DNA of 64,000 nt from Marivivens niveibacter (GTDB taxonomy: Bacteria > Pseudomonadota > Alphaproteobacteria > Rhodobacterales > Rhodobacteraceae). Below are positions 46,797-57,077 of this stretch, piece by piece. The stretch lies in the NCBI RefSeq assembly GCF_002150005.2, contig NZ_MSPP01000003.1, positions 434,001 to 498,000 of the forward strand, read 5' to 3'. Numbering within the stretch: the stretch's first letter is position 1; each line of letters begins with the position of its first letter. The notes beneath the pieces were generated by a model. It did no database searches. It had not been told where the DNA came from and saw nothing but the letters and a program-made list of their open reading frames with translations. The position numbers and the translations under genes were made by a program.

Positions 46797-47466
46797 CACT
46801 TTGTCCCTGACCAATATCCGCAAAGGCTATAACCACGGTAAACCGAACGAAGTTCAGGTGCTGCGCGGCGTCGATCTGACCGTGGGGCAGGGCGAAGTTG
46901 TCGCCCTCGTCGCGCCATCGGGTGCGGGTAAATCGACCTTGCTGCATATCGCGGGGCTGCTGGATACCGCTGATGAAGGCCGCGTCGAAATCGCGGGTCA
47001 AGACGTTACGGATTTGCCTGACCGCAAACGCACCGCTATGCGCCGCGCGGACGTTGGGTTTATCTATCAGTTCCACCACCTGCTGCCCGAATTTTCGGCA
47101 GCAGAAAACATTATCCTGCCACAGCTGGCGAACGGCGTATCGCAGACAGATGCGCACGCCCAAGCGATTGCGCTGATGGATACGGTCGGGGTCGCGCACC
47201 GCGCCGATCACCGCCCTGCCGCGCTGTCGGGCGGCGAACAGCAGCGCGTCGCATTTTGCCGCGCCTTGGCTAATAAGCCGCGGTTATTGTTGGCGGATGA
47301 GCCAACCGGCAATCTAGACCCTGATACATCGGACCGAGTGTTCGACGCATTGATGACGCTGGTGCGATCTACAGGGTTGTCTGCCCTGATCGCGACCCAC
47401 AATCTGGATCTAGCCGCGCGCATGGATCGCACGGTGAAACTGGACGCTGGTCAGATCGTCGTGTGA
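46789..47466 (+). CDS. lolD: Lipoprotein-releasing ATPase LolD
   Basis: A 225-residue ABC ATPase. Walker A is APSGAGKST at residues 42-50, Q-loop near FIYQFHHLLPEFSAAENI, signature LSGGEQQR, Walker B LLLADEPTGNLD, and H-loop in IATHNLDLA. The Q-loop/LLPEF segment is characteristic for LolD. It overlaps lolC by 8 bases. The gene ends adjacent to a convergent CBS gene. Confidence 0.95.
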   Translation: MNNTLSLTNIRKGYNHGKPNEVQVLRGVDLTVGQGEVVALVAPSGAGKSTLLHIAGLLDTADEGRVEIAGQDVTDLPDRKRTAMRRADVGFIYQFHHLLPEFSAAENIILPQLANGVSQTDAHAQAIALMDTVGVAHRADHRPAALSGGEQQRVAFCRALANKPRLLLADEPTGNLDPDTSDRVFDALMTLVRSTGLSALIATHNLDLAARMDRTVKLDAGQIVV

Positions 47467-47904
47467 TTATTCAGCTGCGATCCCTAGGATCGAAGTTTCC
47501 AAACCGCGACGGTATTCTTCGACAACGCGGCGGATGGACACCATGCCCAGCACCTTTTCACGCTGCATAACGGGTAGGTGACGGATGCCGTTTTCGATCA
47601 TCACCATTGCGGCAACGCCAATCGACATATTGCGATCAATCGTAATAGGCGGGGCTGACATGATCTGGCGCACCCAGCTGGTGTCAGGGCTAAATCCATC
47701 ACGGGCAACGCAGCGACGTACAATGTCGCGTTCACTGACGATGCCGATCAAACGATCTTCCTCAATCACGGCCAGCGCGCCGATATCCTCTTTCAGCATC
47801 AATGCCGACGCTTCGGCTACGGACACCATCGGCCCGATCCAAACCAAATCGCGCTCTCCGATCAGGTGTTTGATTTTCGTCGTGGAAATTTTGTTGAACT
47901 TCAT
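47467..47904 (-). CDS. CBS-pair domain protein
   Basis: A 145-residue protein of two CBS motifs: first WIGPMVSVAEASALMLKEDIGALAVIEEDRLIGIVSERDIVR, second MSAPPITIDRNMSIGVAAMVMIENGIRHLPVMQREKVLGMVSIRRVV. CBS pairs bind adenine nucleotides. Freestanding two-CBS proteins are common in alphaproteobacteria and regulate unknown partners. The ATG at 47904 has GAGGGT upstream; the upstream in-frame extension is not needed. Confidence 0.9.
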   Translation of the reverse strand: MKFNKISTTKIKHLIGERDLVWIGPMVSVAEASALMLKEDIGALAVIEEDRLIGIVSERDIVRRCVARDGFSPDTSWVRQIMSAPPITIDRNMSIGVAAMVMIENGIRHLPVMQREKVLGMVSIRRVVEEYRRGLETSILGIAAE

Positions 47905-48096
47905 CTTTAGACCCTCACTCGTGGTACGCAAACTAGCTAACGGCTGAGTTAACGACCGAACGGATACGCGGTGTTAGGCGCAAATTAGCGGATCTACCCC
48001 ATCGACATTCGCGCCTATCCCAATGGTCTGTAAATTTTTCAACTGGACCTACGCACGGCAGGGTGGGAATATCATCCCAATGATAGGAGAGCAGTC

Positions 48097-48465
48097 ATGC
48101 GCGCAACGATCGTGTTAGCCACTCTGGCCCTAGCGGCCTGCGTAGAACAAAAGCCCGTGGACGGTGCGGCGTTATTCGCCGAAAACTGTGCGTCCTGCCA
48201 CGGGGCAGACGCCAAAGGCGACGCCGAAATGGCCGCTGCTTTGGGCAAATCCATTCCCGACCTGACAAAAATCGCGGCTCGCAACGGCGGCGTGTTTGAC
48301 CACGATGCGGTCATGAGCACGATCGACGGCCTGCACCGCGGCGACGACAACCCGATGCCCGAATTTGGCGACGGTGATCTGGGCGAAACGATCATGGTGG
48401 GCCGCACCCCGATCCCGGCAGAGCTGTTCGCGCTGGCGAATTACCTGCACAGCATTCAGGAATAA
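48097..48465 (+). CDS. c-type cytochrome with lipoprotein signal
   Basis: A 122-residue protein. The signal ends in the lipobox-like LALAAC with Cys15; the haem site is CASCH at about residues 31-35, and the likely axial Met is in DDNPMPEFGD. Short monohaem cytochromes of this type transfer electrons to oxidases or dehydrogenases in the periplasm. A lipid-anchored form is inferred from the lipobox. ATG at 48097 follows ATAGGAGAGC. Confidence 0.87.
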   Translation: MRATIVLATLALAACVEQKPVDGAALFAENCASCHGADAKGDAEMAAALGKSIPDLTKIAARNGGVFDHDAVMSTIDGLHRGDDNPMPEFGDGDLGETIMVGRTPIPAELFALANYLHSIQE

Positions 48466-48518
48466 CGTGCCTTTGGCCATGCGCGTCCTATCTAGCGGAT
48501 TACACCAGAAAGGACGCC

Positions 48519-48728
48519 ATGACCGACACACTGACCCAAGCCGACCGCAGCGCGATCATCGAAATGGCGCTGTCCGATCACGTTAGCTTTGCCGATATTG
48601 AAACCGAATTTGGCCTGTCGGAAAAACAGGTCAAAGACCTGATGCGCACATCCCTAAAACGGAGCAGCTATACTGCGTGGCGCAAACGCGTGCGGCAATT
48701 CAGCGACCGCCGCGAACATTACAAATAG
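48519..48728 (+). CDS. TIGR03643/DUF2805 small protein
   Basis: A 69-residue protein. IIEMALSDHVSFADIETEFGLSEKQVKDLMRTSLKRSSYTAWRKRV is the complete DUF2805 core, a small helix-turn-helix-like fold of unknown function. It is often found singly in marine proteobacteria. It lies alone between a cytochrome and a lipoprotein. Confidence 0.85.
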   Translation: MTDTLTQADRSAIIEMALSDHVSFADIETEFGLSEKQVKDLMRTSLKRSSYTAWRKRVRQFSDRREHYK

Positions 48729-48770
48729 CCGTTTAACCATTCGCTAACCAAGTTCTGAGACGCTCAGGAC

Positions 48771-49061
48771 ATGAGATATGTGATTGTTTTGATCCTGCTG
48801 TGCCTGACCGCCTGTTCAGGCCCCACCGTGGCATTCATGGGCGCCCAAGGCACGTCTATCGACGTGAACGGCAGCACCTACACCATCTACCAAAAAGATA
48901 ACCGGATCGAATCCGTCCGCACCGGCCCCGATTGGCGCCCAAACCTGATCAGCGTGGCCGCAGATTCGATCTACGCGATAGAGACCGTCACAGGCTGCAA
49001 AGTCGCCGACGGCACCTTTGACGGAGACGCCGCCGTCCAGAGGGCGCGGGTGAGATGCTAA
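48771..49061 (+). CDS. Hypothetical small lipoprotein
   Basis: A 96-residue predicted lipoprotein. The lipobox LLCLTAC places the lipidated Cys at residue 15; the remainder is an unrecognised small beta-rich domain with one Cys pair near the end (TGCKVADGTF ... RVRC). The stop TAA at 49059-49061 directly precedes the Mrr stop on the opposite strand. Confidence 0.72.
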   Translation: MRYVIVLILLCLTACSGPTVAFMGAQGTSIDVNGSTYTIYQKDNRIESVRTGPDWRPNLISVAADSIYAIETVTGCKVADGTFDGDAAVQRARVRC

Positions 49062-49988
49062 TTAGTCGTCACTAAAAAAGCTCTCATCAATAGACTTCAG
49101 CGCAAAATTGCTGATGGTCGTTACGCCAACGTTGTGTTGAATAAGCAATTTTGCGAGTTCGTCACCGTTAATCAGGACAACCCTTTGCTGAACGCGATGG
49201 ATGTATTCGCGGGCTTCTCTGGAGAAGTCAGAAGTTGTGACAAACACACCCTTGGTTGCGCTTTCACCTGTCAGTGAACCAACAAACCTTTGTATATCGG
49301 GGCGGGATACTTTGTTATCGGGGCCATAGCGTTTGGCCTGAATATACACAGCATCCAAGCCCAAAGCATCCTCATTAATAATTCCGTCAATTCCACCATC
49401 ACGGCTTAGGCTTGTCACCTCTGATCTAGAAAGCTTTCCAGAGCCAAATCCCATCGCGTTAAGTAGCGTAACAATCAAATGTTCAAAACGTGACGGAGTG
49501 ACTTGATACAAGGCCTCTAAGACTTCGTCTTTGAGAGTCCTTTGATAGAGCTTGAAGGTCTCTTCAATCTGCTGTTCTGGCGTTAACGAAGTTGGCTCGT
49601 TTAAAGCATGCCCGTTGTCTCTGACTTCTCCGTTTGGAGATTGATAGCTATCAGCTATCCAAGTGCTTAAATTGCCAAATTGTTTCAATGTTTCATTCGA
49701 AATTTCGGTTGGTTTCTGAGCAAGTATCTCTTTTCCCACATCAGTAATTTTGTGATGGCCACGTTTGACGGACTCCAACGCTCCTGCTTTTCCTAGGTAG
49801 GTTCGTGCCCAATGAATGCGATTAGCTATCACTGTTTGAGTTCCGCTGGGGATGAGCTCTTGTCTTTCCATTTCGGAAAGCTCGAACTGATCAGCAATGA
49901 TCGGAATACACTCTTTAACTGTTGTCCTCCCTTCGTTGATTAACTTCAACAAAGGGAGCATCACTTCCTGATAACTGGGAATCGTCAC
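49062..49988 (-). CDS. mrr: Mrr-type restriction endonuclease
   Basis: A 308-residue Mrr-like enzyme of the PD-(D/E)XK superfamily. The catalytic motif is Asp201 in SRDGGIDGII and Gln217-Ala-Lys219 (YIQAKRY), with FEHLIVTLLNAMGF as the preceding Glu169-containing helix; a winged-helix N-terminal domain (about residues 1-95) recognises modified DNA in family members. Type IV enzymes cut methylated foreign DNA. It begins at a GTG 10 bases after parE, with AAGGAAAT as ribosome-binding site. Base composition is visibly A+T-richer than its neighbours, so it is likely horizontally acquired. Confidence 0.88.
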   Translation of the reverse strand: MTIPSYQEVMLPLLKLINEGRTTVKECIPIIADQFELSEMERQELIPSGTQTVIANRIHWARTYLGKAGALESVKRGHHKITDVGKEILAQKPTEISNETLKQFGNLSTWIADSYQSPNGEVRDNGHALNEPTSLTPEQQIEETFKLYQRTLKDEVLEALYQVTPSRFEHLIVTLLNAMGFGSGKLSRSEVTSLSRDGGIDGIINEDALGLDAVYIQAKRYGPDNKVSRPDIQRFVGSLTGESATKGVFVTTSDFSREAREYIHRVQQRVVLINGDELAKLLIQHNVGVTTISNFALKSIDESFFSDD

Positions 49989-49998
49989 TCAAATTTCC

Positions 49999-51957
49999 TT
50001 AAACATCCAACTCTTCAACAAATTTCGCGTTCTCTTGGATGTACTGGAACCGTAGCTCTGGTTTTTTGCCCATTAGGCGTTCGACCAGATCTCCGGTTTC
50101 GCCGGGTTCGTCCTCGTCAATCGTCACGCGGATCAGTTTGCGGGATTCGGGGTCCATGGTGGTTTCTTTTAGGTCTTTGGCGTCCATTTCGCCCAGACCT
50201 TTGAATCGGGACACATCCATGCGGCCTTTGCCGCCCAGACCTTTTTCCAGCACCGCGTTCTTTTCCGCCTCATCCAGACAATAGACGCGTTTCGCGCCTT
50301 GGGTGACGCGGAACAGGGGCGGGCAGGCCAGATACAAGTGGCCCTGATCGATCAGAGGGCGCATCTGCGTGAAAAAGAACGTCATCAGTAGCGACGCGAT
50401 GTGCGCCCCATCGACGTCCGCATCGGTCATGATGATGATTTTGTCATAGCGCAGATCATCGATTTTGAATTTCGCGCCCAGACCCACGCCCAAGGCTTGG
50501 GCCAGATCGTTGATTTCTTGGTTCGATCCCAATTTGCTGGACGCCGCGCCCAACACGTTCAGGATTTTACCGCGCAGCGGCAACAGCGCCTGCGTTTTAC
50601 GGTCGCGCGCCATTTTCGCCGATCCGCCCGCCGAGTCGCCCTCGACGATGAACAATTCGGTGCCCGCGCGGTTGGACGCAGAACAGTCCACCAATTTACC
50701 GGGCAGACGCAGTTTCTTCGTCGCCGACTTGCGCTGCGTTTCTTTTTCCTGACGGCGGCGCAGGCGTTCTTCGGCGCGCAGGACGAGGAAATCCAGAATC
50801 GCGCCCGCGGATTTCGTGTCAGCCGCCAGCCAGTTGTCGAAATGGTCACGGACCGAATTTTCGACCCACTTGGTCGCTTCTTCGGTGGAGAGGCGGTCTT
50901 TGGTCTGGCCAACAAAGGACGGTTCGCGGACAAAGATCGACAGCAGCGCAACGCCGCCTGTGATCAGGTCATCGCGGGTGATTTGCGACGCTTTTTTGTT
51001 GTTCACCAATTCGCCGTAGGCGCGGATGCCTTTTAGGATCGCGGCCCAGAAACCCGTTTCATGCGTGCCGCCTTCGGGGGTGGGAACGGTGTTGGTGTAG
51101 GACAGGATCGACCCGTCGCGCATCGGCGTCCAGTTGATCGCCCATTCGACCGACCCAGGCACGCCGAATTTTTCTTCAAAGCTGACTTTGCCAGCGAATG
51201 GTTTTTCGGAATAAACGCTGACGTCTTTGAGCGTTTCGTTCAAGAAATCCGCCAGACCGTTGGGGAAATGGAACGACGCTTGGGTCGGAGTTTCGCCGTC
51301 ATCGATGGCTGATTTCCAGCGGATTTCAACGCCAGAAAACAGATACGCTTTGGACCGCACCATTTTGAACAGGCGCGCGGGTTTCAGTTTTTGGGATCCG
51401 AAAATTTCGGGGTCAGCGTGGAATGTCACGGTTGTGCCGCGGCGGTTCGGGGCCGCGCCAATCACCTCGATCGGGCCCAGCGGTTTGCCACGCGAAAAAC
51501 GTTGTTCGTACAGCTCTTTGTTGCGGGCCACCTGCACGACCATCGAATCCGACAGCGCGTTCACAACGGACGAACCCACGCCGTTCAAACCGCCCGAGGT
51601 CGAATAGGCTTTGTTCGAAAATTTACCACCCGCGTGCAGCACGGTCAGGATAACCTCTAGCGCGGATTTGTCGGGAAATTTGGGGTGCGGATCCACTGGC
51701 ATACCGCGACCGTTATCGCGCACGGAAATGGACAGGTCTTCGTGCAGTTCAACTTCGATCCGGTTGGCGTGGCCTGCGACGGCTTCGTCCATCGAGTTGT
51801 CGAGGATCTCCGCCACCATGTGGTGCAGCGCGCGTTCGTCGGTGCCGCCGATATACATGCCTGGGCGTTTGCGAACGGGTTCTAGGCCCTCTAGCACCTC
51901 GATCGAGGAAGCATCGTAATCGGTTGGCTCTGCGCCGGAAAGAAGATCGTCGGACAT
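49999..51957 (-). CDS. parE: DNA topoisomerase IV subunit B
   Basis: A 652-residue GHKL ATPase subunit of topoisomerase IV. VRKRPGMYIGGTDERALHHMVAEILDNSMDEA is the ATP-binding N-terminus; the transducer domain and TOPRIM with EGDSAGGSAK and DADVDGAHI follow. The lack of the GyrB-specific insertion and the GTDERALHH signature support ParE rather than GyrB. The minus-strand Mrr gene follows closely and may be expressed from the same promoter. Confidence 0.93.
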   Translation of the reverse strand: MSDDLLSGAEPTDYDASSIEVLEGLEPVRKRPGMYIGGTDERALHHMVAEILDNSMDEAVAGHANRIEVELHEDLSISVRDNGRGMPVDPHPKFPDKSALEVILTVLHAGGKFSNKAYSTSGGLNGVGSSVVNALSDSMVVQVARNKELYEQRFSRGKPLGPIEVIGAAPNRRGTTVTFHADPEIFGSQKLKPARLFKMVRSKAYLFSGVEIRWKSAIDDGETPTQASFHFPNGLADFLNETLKDVSVYSEKPFAGKVSFEEKFGVPGSVEWAINWTPMRDGSILSYTNTVPTPEGGTHETGFWAAILKGIRAYGELVNNKKASQITRDDLITGGVALLSIFVREPSFVGQTKDRLSTEEATKWVENSVRDHFDNWLAADTKSAGAILDFLVLRAEERLRRRQEKETQRKSATKKLRLPGKLVDCSASNRAGTELFIVEGDSAGGSAKMARDRKTQALLPLRGKILNVLGAASSKLGSNQEINDLAQALGVGLGAKFKIDDLRYDKIIIMTDADVDGAHIASLLMTFFFTQMRPLIDQGHLYLACPPLFRVTQGAKRVYCLDEAEKNAVLEKGLGGKGRMDVSRFKGLGEMDAKDLKETTMDPESRKLIRVTIDEDEPGETGDLVERLMGKKPELRFQYIQENAKFVEELDV

Positions 51958-52038
51958 ATGTGCTGCTCTGTCTTGTTTGGCCTATATTGTGGCGCAACGC
52001 AGCGTTAGGGGCAATCTCTGGATTGATTTTTTCAATGC

Positions 52039-52058
52039 TGTGGATAACCTTGTGGACA
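52039..52058 (-). promoter_or_regulatory. DnaA-box-like pair upstream of parE
   Basis: TGTGGATAA at 52039-52047 matches the strict DnaA box complement, and TTGTGGACA at 52050-52058 is a second related 9-mer starting one helical turn later. They lie 82 bases upstream of the parE start in the 142-base divergent region. Candidate only. Confidence 0.4.
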
Positions 52059-52099
52059 GGGGGTGGGAAACGTAATTTCGGAGGAGCCGGAGGCAAAAA

Positions 52100-52660
52100 T
52101 TGGACCCCAAAGACCAACATTTGTTAAAACATAGGCACGAACACTTTCATCCGACAGAAGACATGCTTGTCGCTGATGAAAAGGATCTATGCATGTTAGC
52201 GGTATTGGGGTCACAATTGCCAGGTCCCATGACCGCGTTTCAAGTTTGGTCGATTGCGGCATCGGTTTCATCCCGTCAGCTTAGGCGCCTGCTTCGTTTC
52301 CGGAACTTTTTTAGCCGACTGCTGGGGGGGAAAGCGTCCCGTAGTTTTGAAAACAATATAGAAGTAAACATGCAAGCGCGTCCGCCAAAGGTTGGGGATA
52401 CCGTTTTGGGTTTGCGCGTGGTCGAATGTAATGATCACGTTTTAAAATTAGTGACCGAAGACAAACTACGCAAAGCGATGGTCTATGTTGCTATGTCGCG
52501 TGATCAGCTGAACGCGAATGTCATTATTTCCGGCATCGGCAAAGGCAAAGTTGGCTGTGCTTTTATGACCTTGTCGGGCAAAGTTTTCGAAGGTCCTATT
52601 GTTGATCACATGGTTGAGCGTTTCAAAAACTATGGGCTAACCCTAACAACGCGTTTGTAA
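52100..52660 (+). CDS. Hypothetical protein with TTG start
   Basis: A 186-residue protein with N-terminal His/Asp-rich start DPKDQHLLKHRHEHFHPTEDM, a central hydrophobic helix and a C-terminal domain PKVGDTVLGLRVVECNDHVLKL ... IVDHMVERFKN, vaguely like DUF2867 proteins (SRPBCC-type). The start TTG has CGGAGG seven bases upstream. I do not recognise the family. It is divergent from parE and its 3' end overlaps the convergent LysR gene by 38 bases. A+T content is somewhat raised. Confidence 0.6.
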   Translation: MDPKDQHLLKHRHEHFHPTEDMLVADEKDLCMLAVLGSQLPGPMTAFQVWSIAASVSSRQLRRLLRFRNFFSRLLGGKASRSFENNIEVNMQARPPKVGDTVLGLRVVECNDHVLKLVTEDKLRKAMVYVAMSRDQLNANVIISGIGKGKVGCAFMTLSGKVFEGPIVDHMVERFKNYGLTLTTRL

Positions 52661-53495
52661 GTGGTGGTAGCGGGTCACGATCAGGAACAATCAGTCCGAC
52701 CCGCTGTGTTTGCGATCCTTTTAGGGCGATCTGAACGATGGGGCGGCCTGTTGTTAAAAATTCGGCCATATGCGTGGGCAACACCGTGACCCATCGTCCC
52801 GTTTCCACATGAGACGCCAAGACCACTGTTGAATTGCTTTGCACGGTTGGGGTCGGCGTGACGCCAGCGGCAATCAACATTTGATCAATGATCTGCCGAT
52901 TTTGCATGTTAGGTGTCAGAAGGCATAGATTTTCCTGCGCCAATTCGGCCCATTGGATCGTGGCATTCTGGGCAAGTGGCGCATCTTTGTGGCAGATCAC
53001 TGCATAATCTTCGTCGAATAGGGGCACAGTTTTGACCCGCCCCAACGGTGCGTGATCCAAATATGTGATCCCAGCGTCAATTTGTAGATTGTCCATCATC
53101 GCCTGCATTCCCGCAGATGATTGAGACAAAATTGAAAATCTGACGTTCGGATGTTTTGCATAAAACTTTTCAGTCAGGTCCGCGACCATAGGCAAGGCCG
53201 TAGGGATGACGGCCAGTTTGATTTCGCCGCTTAACCCTTTTTTAGAGCTACGCATTTCTTGTTTGAATGTGCGCGTGTCGCCGACGATGCGCAGTGCCCA
53301 TTCCAAAGCGCGTTCGCCTTCGGTCGTTAATCCGCCAAAGCGAGAGCCGCGGTTCACAAGTTGGACGCCCAATTGAGATTCAAGTTGTTTGATGCCTGCT
53401 GAAAGCGAGGGCTGGGTTATACCCAATTCTTCGGCGGCGCGGCCAAAATGGCGGATACGCGAAAGAGCTATGAACATTTCAAGCTTATCAATCAT
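52623..53495 (-). CDS. LysR-family transcriptional regulator
   Basis: A 290-residue LTTR. The N-terminal winged HTH is MIDKLEMFIALSRIRHFGRAAEELGITQPSLSAGIKQLESQLGVQLVNR; the effector domain starts with GLSGEIKLAVIPTALPMVADL. The sequence recalls the regulator next to the fds formate dehydrogenase operon in roseobacters, but no fds genes are here, so it is an orphan in this window. Divergent from the MATE gene, which may be its target. Confidence 0.9.
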   Translation of the reverse strand: MIDKLEMFIALSRIRHFGRAAEELGITQPSLSAGIKQLESQLGVQLVNRGSRFGGLTTEGERALEWALRIVGDTRTFKQEMRSSKKGLSGEIKLAVIPTALPMVADLTEKFYAKHPNVRFSILSQSSAGMQAMMDNLQIDAGITYLDHAPLGRVKTVPLFDEDYAVICHKDAPLAQNATIQWAELAQENLCLLTPNMQNRQIIDQMLIAAGVTPTPTVQSNSTVVLASHVETGRWVTVLPTHMAEFLTTGRPIVQIALKGSQTQRVGLIVPDRDPLPPLTNALLGLAHSF

Positions 53496-53627
53496 TTCGC
53501 AAACCTGACTTTGCCCATGTGTTCTGTGTCGCGTAGGCGATGATGGTTGTAACTAAAGTCGCTGTCCAGACGTGATAAAAATTTGATCATATAGACAGAA
53601 AATCAATTCGCAGGTATTGGCCAAAGT

Positions 53628-54980
53628 ATGAACAACAAGATGACCATACGCGGCGATATGCTGCCCCTGATCAAATTAGGCCTGCCGCTGGTCGGTAGCA
53701 GTGTCGCAGGGTTCCTGATCCACATGACCGACACGATGATGTTGGGATGGTACGATGTGACCGCCTTGGCGGCGGTTACATTGGCGACTTCTGCATGGTT
53801 CGTCGTGTTTATGCTGGGCGCAGGTTTTGGTTTTGCGGTTGTTCCGCTGGTGGCCTCTGCCCATGCGGCAGGGGATGAAACCCGCGCGCGCCGTGTGACG
53901 CGAATGGCGTTTTGGCTATCGATTTTGTATTTCGCGCTGGTAATGCCGTTGTTCTGGTGGTCTGGACCTTTGTTCCGCATGATCGGACAAGAGGAGATCA
54001 TTAGCGCCGAGGCGCAGCTATATTTGCGTATCGCGGCCTTTGGGACTGCGCCCGCATTGTTGACGATGGTGCTGCGTAGTTACTTGTCGGCGCTGCAATA
54101 CACAGCTGTTCTGTTGCTGGTGACCTTGGGCGGTGTCGTTGTAAACGCCGTGCTGAATTACACATTGATTTTTGGCAATCTGGGCCTGCCTGAGATGGGC
54201 ATTCGTGGCGCGGCGGTTGCGTCCATTATCGTTGAGGGTGGCACCATGCTGGTTTTGGGTATTTATGCCCACGCGAAAATGCCCGAAATCCATCTGTATC
54301 AACGGATTTGGAAACCCGATTGGGAGGCATTTTTACAAGTGCTGCGCATGGGGATCCCCATTGGTTTGACCTCAGTGGCCGAAGGCGGTCTGTTTTCGGC
54401 ATCCGCCGTGATGATGGGCTGGATCGGCGAAATTGAATTGGCTGGCCACGGTATCGCGCTGCAATTGGCGGCCTTGGCGTTTATGTTCCACGTTGGGATG
54501 AGTCAGGCCGCAACCATCCGAGCGGGCGGCGCCTATGGTCGCAAAGATGAACTAGAGCTGCGCCGGACGGCTTGGGCGTCGATTACCATCGCGTTGTCAT
54601 TTGGCGTTTTGGTGATCATAACGTTCTTATCCGTACCCGATTTCCTGGTCGGTCTATTCGTGGACGTGAACGACCCTGAACGCGATGCTGTGATTGCTGT
54701 CGGCGCAACCCTATTGGTCTATGCGACGCTGTTTCAATTCGTGGATGCGGGGCAAATTGTGGCCGTTTCGCTATTGCGCGGTGTTCACGACACCACGGTT
54801 CCGATGTGGTTGGCAACGATCAGCTATTGGATCATCGGCCTACCAGCCAGCTATGTCTTTGCCTTTGTAATCGGATGGGGTGCCAGCGGTCTATGGCTGG
54901 GATTGGTTGTCGGATTGGCGATGGCAGCATTGACACTGATGACCCGTTTCTGGACCAAAGGCGTGAAAATCGGCGCTTAG
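53628..54980 (+). CDS. MATE family efflux transporter
   Basis: A 450-residue MATE (NorM-like) antiporter with twelve helices. IKLGLPLVGSSVAGFLIHMTDTMMLG is helix 1, with the conserved D of MTDTMMLG, and the repeat half is at ILRMGIPIGLTSVAEGGLFSASAVMMGWIGEIELAGHGIALQL. It probably exports cations or drugs. Divergent from LysR; the last 4 bases overlap the next gene's stop. Confidence 0.92.
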   Translation: MNNKMTIRGDMLPLIKLGLPLVGSSVAGFLIHMTDTMMLGWYDVTALAAVTLATSAWFVVFMLGAGFGFAVVPLVASAHAAGDETRARRVTRMAFWLSILYFALVMPLFWWSGPLFRMIGQEEIISAEAQLYLRIAAFGTAPALLTMVLRSYLSALQYTAVLLLVTLGGVVVNAVLNYTLIFGNLGLPEMGIRGAAVASIIVEGGTMLVLGIYAHAKMPEIHLYQRIWKPDWEAFLQVLRMGIPIGLTSVAEGGLFSASAVMMGWIGEIELAGHGIALQLAALAFMFHVGMSQAATIRAGGAYGRKDELELRRTAWASITIALSFGVLVIITFLSVPDFLVGLFVDVNDPERDAVIAVGATLLVYATLFQFVDAGQIVAVSLLRGVHDTTVPMWLATISYWIIGLPASYVFAFVIGWGASGLWLGLVVGLAMAALTLMTRFWTKGVKIGA

Positions 54981-55390
54981 TCTTCTGACTTTTGATTGGC
55001 TAACATCCGGTCCGCTTTTTTCCGAACCAAAACAGACCGAAGGTCATGCATCGCCAGCAATAGGGCGTCGGTGACATCCTCTAGCTGTTCGTCGGTTGCT
55101 TTGGATTGGACCCATTGCGTGGTGATGTTCATGTAATCAACCGCGCGGTGGATGTCATCGATATCGCGCTTGGCCAACAAAGCGATACGATTTTCCAACC
55201 AGGTTTTGATCTCTTCGAATTCGTCAGGCAGCAGTTCACGACCGCCATGCGGTTTGATTTCGCCGTTTTTGACGTTCACGACAGCGATCTGGTTCATTTC
55301 GATCCGCCGCTGTCGATTTTCAGTATCAACACGAAAAACCACAGCACCATTTTCGCGGATGCGGAAATAGAATTCAGGTAATTCGGTCAT
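54977..55390 (-). CDS. Conserved hypothetical protein downstream of aspC
   Basis: A 137-residue soluble protein, no signal peptide. MTELPEFYFRIRENGAVVFRVDTENRQRRIEMNQIAVVN-like beta-rich start and a helical C-terminus (EQLEDVTDALLLAMHDLRSVLVRKKADRML). Unrecognised; it is found 12 bases after aspC on the minus strand, so the two are likely co-transcribed. Confidence 0.75.
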   Translation of the reverse strand: MTELPEFYFRIRENGAVVFRVDTENRQRRIEMNQIAVVNVKNGEIKPHGGRELLPDEFEEIKTWLENRIALLAKRDIDDIHRAVDYMNITTQWVQSKATDEQLEDVTDALLLAMHDLRSVLVRKKADRMLANQKSED

Positions 55391-55402
55391 AGACGGTCCT
55401 GT

Positions 55403-56620
<1,218 letters not shown>

Positions 56621-56682
56621 CTAATTGGACGGATGTGTCATAAGGTGGGCCTAGAACCTGTTCAAGCAGCAAGGAGATTACG

Positions 56683-57075
56683 ATGGATCAATCGATCGAA
56701 GAAAACTGGTACAGCGACGATCAAGCCACATTCGGCGACCGACTGGCTGGTGCGCGCGATGCCGCGTCGATGACCCAAAAAGAATTGGCTGCAAAGCTGG
56801 GCATCAAATTGAAAACGCTCAAGGCGTGGGAAAACGATCTGACGGAACCGCGTGCCAATAAACTGTCGATGGTCAGCGGTCTGTTGGGCGTATCTATGAC
56901 TTGGCTGTTGACCGGCGATGGCGAAGGTCCAACAGAGCCTTCTGAAAATGCAGATATTGCCCCCGACGTGCTGAACCTGCTATCCGAAGTCCGAGACCTG
57001 CGCGTGCAGATGACCCGCAATGCGGAACGTCTGGGACAGTTGGAAAAAAGGCTTCGCGCGGCCCTGAAGGAATAG
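56683..57075 (+). CDS. XRE-family HTH protein
   Basis: A 130-residue regulator. HTH at about residues 17-70 (FGDRLAGARDAASMTQKELAAKLGIKLKTLKAWENDLTEPRANKLSMVSGLLG) and a C-terminal coiled coil (LSEVRDLRVQMTRNAERLGQLEKRLRAAL). Stop at 57073-57075 precedes sdhE by two bases, so it may be translated with sdhE. Targets unknown. Confidence 0.88.
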   Translation: MDQSIEENWYSDDQATFGDRLAGARDAASMTQKELAAKLGIKLKTLKAWENDLTEPRANKLSMVSGLLGVSMTWLLTGDGEGPTEPSENADIAPDVLNLLSEVRDLRVQMTRNAERLGQLEKRLRAALKE

Positions 57076-57077
57076 TG

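Noticed and set aside
49999-51957. Calling this gene gyrB
   Set aside because: Length and the N-terminal GTDERALHH signature fit ParE better.
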